Assembly (NCBI RefSeq): GCF_004328645.1
Contig: NZ_CP031395.1
Location: 3,311,501-3,375,500 of the forward strand
Length of the DNA stretch: 64,000 nucleotides
Direction: 5' to 3'
From: Hylemonella gracilis
Lineage (GTDB): Bacteria; Pseudomonadota; Gammaproteobacteria; Burkholderiales; Burkholderiaceae_C
Made by a program: the position numbers and the translations under genes. Position 1 is the stretch's first letter. Every line of letters begins with the position of its first letter. Below are positions 62,049 through 64,000 of this stretch, piece by piece. The notes below the pieces were generated by a model that ran no database searches, had not been told where the DNA came from, and was given only the letters and a program-made list of their open reading frames with translations.

Positions 62049-62649
62049 GCTGAAAATCACCGGACTGGTCCTGGCGGGTGGGCGTGGTAGCCGCATGGGC
62101 GGCGTGGACAAGGGCCTGCAGCCCTTTCAGGGCGAGCCACTCATCCTGCATGCCCTGCGGCGCTTGCGCCCCCAAGTCGCGGCGGTGGCCATCAGCGCCA
62201 ACCGCCATCTTTCCGCCTATGAGGTTTACGGCGTCCCCGTCTGGTCGGATCCGCTGCCCGGTTTCCCAGGTCCGCTGGCAGGCATGTTGAGTGGACTCAT
62301 GCGGGCCCAGACGCCCTGGCTACTGACGGTGCCCTGCGACGCGCCCCGTTTCCCCACCGACCTGGCGTCACGGCTGCTTCGCGCGGCCCTGGAACAAGAG
62401 GCTGAGATCGCCCTGCCGGTGACCGATCGGCCGCAGCCGGCCTTTTGCCTGGTCGCCGCATCGCTGCGCGACAGTCTGGATCGCTACCTCCGCGCAGGTC
62501 ATGGAAAAGTGGAAGCCTGGACCCAGCAGCACCGGTGCGTGCACCTCCCCTACGGGGGGCTGCCAGGAGACGACCCCCTCGCTTTTGCGAACCTCAATAC
62601 TTTGGACGAACTGAGGCGATTGGAGCAAGGCAGCGGGCCAGCGCCCTGA
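62041..62649 (+). CDS. mobA: Molybdenum cofactor guanylyltransferase
   Basis: This 202-residue enzyme adds GMP to molybdopterin to make the bis-MGD cofactor. The nucleotide-binding [37 protein letters not shown] and VPCDAPRFP are standard. The start is a GTG that overlaps the end of moaA by 8 bases, indicating coupling within a molybdenum cofactor operon. Confidence 0.93.
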   Translation: MDKLKITGLVLAGGRGSRMGGVDKGLQPFQGEPLILHALRRLRPQVAAVAISANRHLSAYEVYGVPVWSDPLPGFPGPLAGMLSGLMRAQTPWLLTVPCDAPRFPTDLASRLLRAALEQEAEIALPVTDRPQPAFCLVAASLRDSLDRYLRAGHGKVEAWTQQHRCVHLPYGGLPGDDPLAFANLNTLDELRRLEQGSGPAP

Positions 62650-62819
62650 CACGAGCCCGCCCCGGATCCCGCCGCACCTTGGCCACCTGACAGCGGCATC
62701 GGAGTTACAACAATATGTAACAGGGATAACCCCAGAATGGCATAATTGCAGACAAGCTATCAAAAACGGAGCGCCCCTGTCCCCAGGGGTACTCGCTCTC
62801 CCGGATCTGAAGGACTTCC

Positions 62820-63179
62820 ATGGCATTCATCACCACCCCGAGCGGCCTGCAATATGAAGACACCGTTGTTGGCGAAGGTCCGGCCGCACGTCGCGGCTTG
62901 GCCGCGACGGTGCACTACACCGGATGGCTCTACAAGAATGGCCAGCAGGGGCCACAGTTCGATTCCAGCCATGACCGCAAGGAGCCTTTCGAGTTCGCCC
63001 TGGGCTCGGGCATGGTCATCGAAGGCTGGGACCAAGGTGTCAACGGCATGAAGGTGGGCGGCAAGCGCACGCTGATCATTCCCCCGGGCCTCGGTTATGG
63101 CTTGCTCGGCGCGGGTGGTGTGATTCCGCCCAATTCGACGCTGAAGTTCGAGATCGAGCTGCTGTCGCTCGCGGGTTGA
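62820..63179 (+). CDS. FKBP-type peptidyl-prolyl cis-trans isomerase
   Basis: This 119-residue single-domain FKBP starts directly with the catalytic fold ([64 protein letters not shown]). It has no signal peptide, so it should be cytoplasmic and help proline isomerisation during folding. It precedes the grpE-dnaK heat-shock genes but is separated from them by a sigma-32 promoter. Confidence 0.93.
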   Translation: MAFITTPSGLQYEDTVVGEGPAARRGLAATVHYTGWLYKNGQQGPQFDSSHDRKEPFEFALGSGMVIEGWDQGVNGMKVGGKRTLIIPPGLGYGLLGAGGVIPPNSTLKFEIELLSLAG

Positions 63180-63271
63180 CCCCGCCTCCGGGGCGGCAGG
63201 TCTGGCCGCCTCCTGCGGAGCACTTGGAGACAAAATCCGGCCTTTTTTCGGCGATTAAGGTCGATCAAGCC

Positions 63272-63298
63272 CTTGAAAATATGAAAGCCGCCCCATTT
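63272..63298 (+). promoter_or_regulatory. Sigma-32 heat-shock promoter for grpE-dnaK
   Basis: CTTGAAA (63272-63278) and CCCCATTT (63291-63298), spaced by 12 bases, match the sigma-32 consensus almost perfectly. They lie 37 bases before the grpE ATG. Confidence 0.85.
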
Positions 63299-63334
63299 GG
63301 GCGGCTATTGTTTTCTTTTGCCTTCTTTTTACCG

Positions 63335-63859
63335 ATGACCGACCCTCAAGCCACGCCTTCTTCCGAGAACAGCACCGCTGATCTGAATACCGATCCGCTG
63401 GCCCTGGCGCATGCCGAGTTGGCCGAGTTGCAAGCCAAGAGTGCCGAACTGGCCGACCAGTACCTGCGCGCGCAGGCCGACGTGCAGAATGCCCGGCGCC
63501 GGGCGGAAGAGGAAATCACCAAGGCGCGCAAATTCGCCATTGAAGCCTTCGCCGAAAGCCTGTTGCCCGTGGCCGACAGCCTGGAAGCCGGCTTGGCCAT
63601 CAAAGACGCCACGCCCGCCCAGATTCGCGAAGGCGCCGAGGCGACGCTGCGCCAATTGGCCGCAGCGCTGGAGCGCAACAAAGTGATCGCGATCGCCCCC
63701 GCGCCCGGCACGAAGTTCGATCCGCATCAACACCAGGCCATCAGCATGGTGCCGGCCGAACAGGAAGCCAACACGGTGGTGAGCGTGCTGCAGAAGGGTT
63801 ACACGATTGCAGATCGCGTGCTGCGCCCGGCCCTGGTCACGGTGGCCGCGCCCAAGTGA
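63335..63859 (+). CDS. grpE: Nucleotide exchange factor GrpE
   Basis: This 174-residue GrpE speeds ADP release from DnaK. The long N-terminal helix (residues about 30-80) is charged and coiled-coil-like. The head domain includes [28 protein letters not shown] and [21 protein letters not shown]. The ATG at 63335 ([10 protein letters not shown]) is chosen because upstream codons run into the promoter. It is followed by dnaK after 71 bases. Confidence 0.95.
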   Translation: MTDPQATPSSENSTADLNTDPLALAHAELAELQAKSAELADQYLRAQADVQNARRRAEEEITKARKFAIEAFAESLLPVADSLEAGLAIKDATPAQIREGAEATLRQLAAALERNKVIAIAPAPGTKFDPHQHQAISMVPAEQEANTVVSVLQKGYTIADRVLRPALVTVAAPK

Positions 63860-63930
63860 GGCCTTGAAACCCGGCAACTTATCCACAAGTAATCCTCATC
63901 CGAATTTCACACCATTCCAGGAGTAAGCAC

Positions 63931-64000
63931 ATGGCCAAGATCATTGGCATCGACCTCGGCACCACCAACTCGTGCGTGGCCATCATGGAGGGCAACAGCA
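63931..64000 (+). CDS. dnaK: Chaperone DnaK, 5' end only
   Basis: The window ends 23 codons into dnaK. The visible N-terminus [20 protein letters not shown] is the phosphate-1 loop of the Hsp70 ATPase domain and is unmistakable. RBS AGGAG lies 9 bases before the ATG. It is co-transcribed with grpE. Confidence 0.95.
   Translation, partial: MAKIIGIDLGTTNSCVAIMEGNS

Overview
The window is a gene-dense, high-GC stretch of bacterial chromosome. The gene set points to a betaproteobacterium of the order Burkholderiales, probably Comamonadaceae-like: a Bug-type periplasmic receptor, a nadE-glnB pair, an aat-bpt pair, an ilvB-ilvH-ilvC/pssA/leuA block, the TIGR03545/TIGR03546 pair and grpE-dnaK behind a sigma-32 promoter. 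This placement is inferred from gene families and order, not from a database search. I see no phage, insertion sequence, CRISPR array, rRNA operon or replication origin. The one RNA gene is tRNA-Pro(UGG).

Layout. 1-6.2 kb: a DNA glycosylase-like protein (YcaQ family), a diguanylate cyclase, a frameshifted comEC and a universal stress protein. 6.2-11.9 kb: a malonate-use operon (GntR-type regulator, malonyl-CoA decarboxylase, Bug receptor, enoyl-CoA hydratase-like protein, malonyl-CoA synthetase) with a palindromic operator candidate upstream. 12-17.7 kb: lgt, the TIGR03546/TIGR03545 pair, ilvD and a small cytochrome c. 17.8-24.8 kb: a sugar-acid operon (TRAP transporter, IlvD/Edd dehydratase, FAH-family enzyme) with a divergent LysR regulator. 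25-33.5 kb: acs, yqhA, class I fumarase, murI, tRNA-Pro, aat, bpt and an IclR regulator. 33.5-41.2 kb: a penicillin-binding endopeptidase, then the branched-chain amino acid block ilvB-ilvH-ilvC, pssA, leuA; leuA has a leucine-rich leader peptide and an attenuator hairpin. 41.4-52 kb: RDD protein, dgkA, a LOG-family protein, glnB, nadE, a FemAB-like acyltransferase, MCP, cheW, and divergent soluble and membrane pyrophosphatases. 52-60.7 kb: a NarL-type response regulator facing an operon of TonB receptor, orphan ABC-type binding protein and hybrid histidine kinase, next to a second paralogous TonB receptor. 60.9-64 kb: moaA-mobA, an FKBP-type isomerase, grpE and the start of dnaK.

The most notable sequence-level signal is that five genes (comEC, the Bug receptor gene, lgt, the RDD gene and moaA) each regain the expected reading frame if one base is added to a C or G run of 6-7. 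Because lgt is normally essential, systematic homopolymer under-calling in the assembly is the simplest explanation, with poly-C phase variation as the alternative. The most interesting biological candidates are the leuA attenuator, whose 18-residue leader holds six leucines (three as rare CTA codons), and the surface-sensing module at 52-60.7 kb, which links TonB receptors, a periplasmic binding protein and a two-component system.
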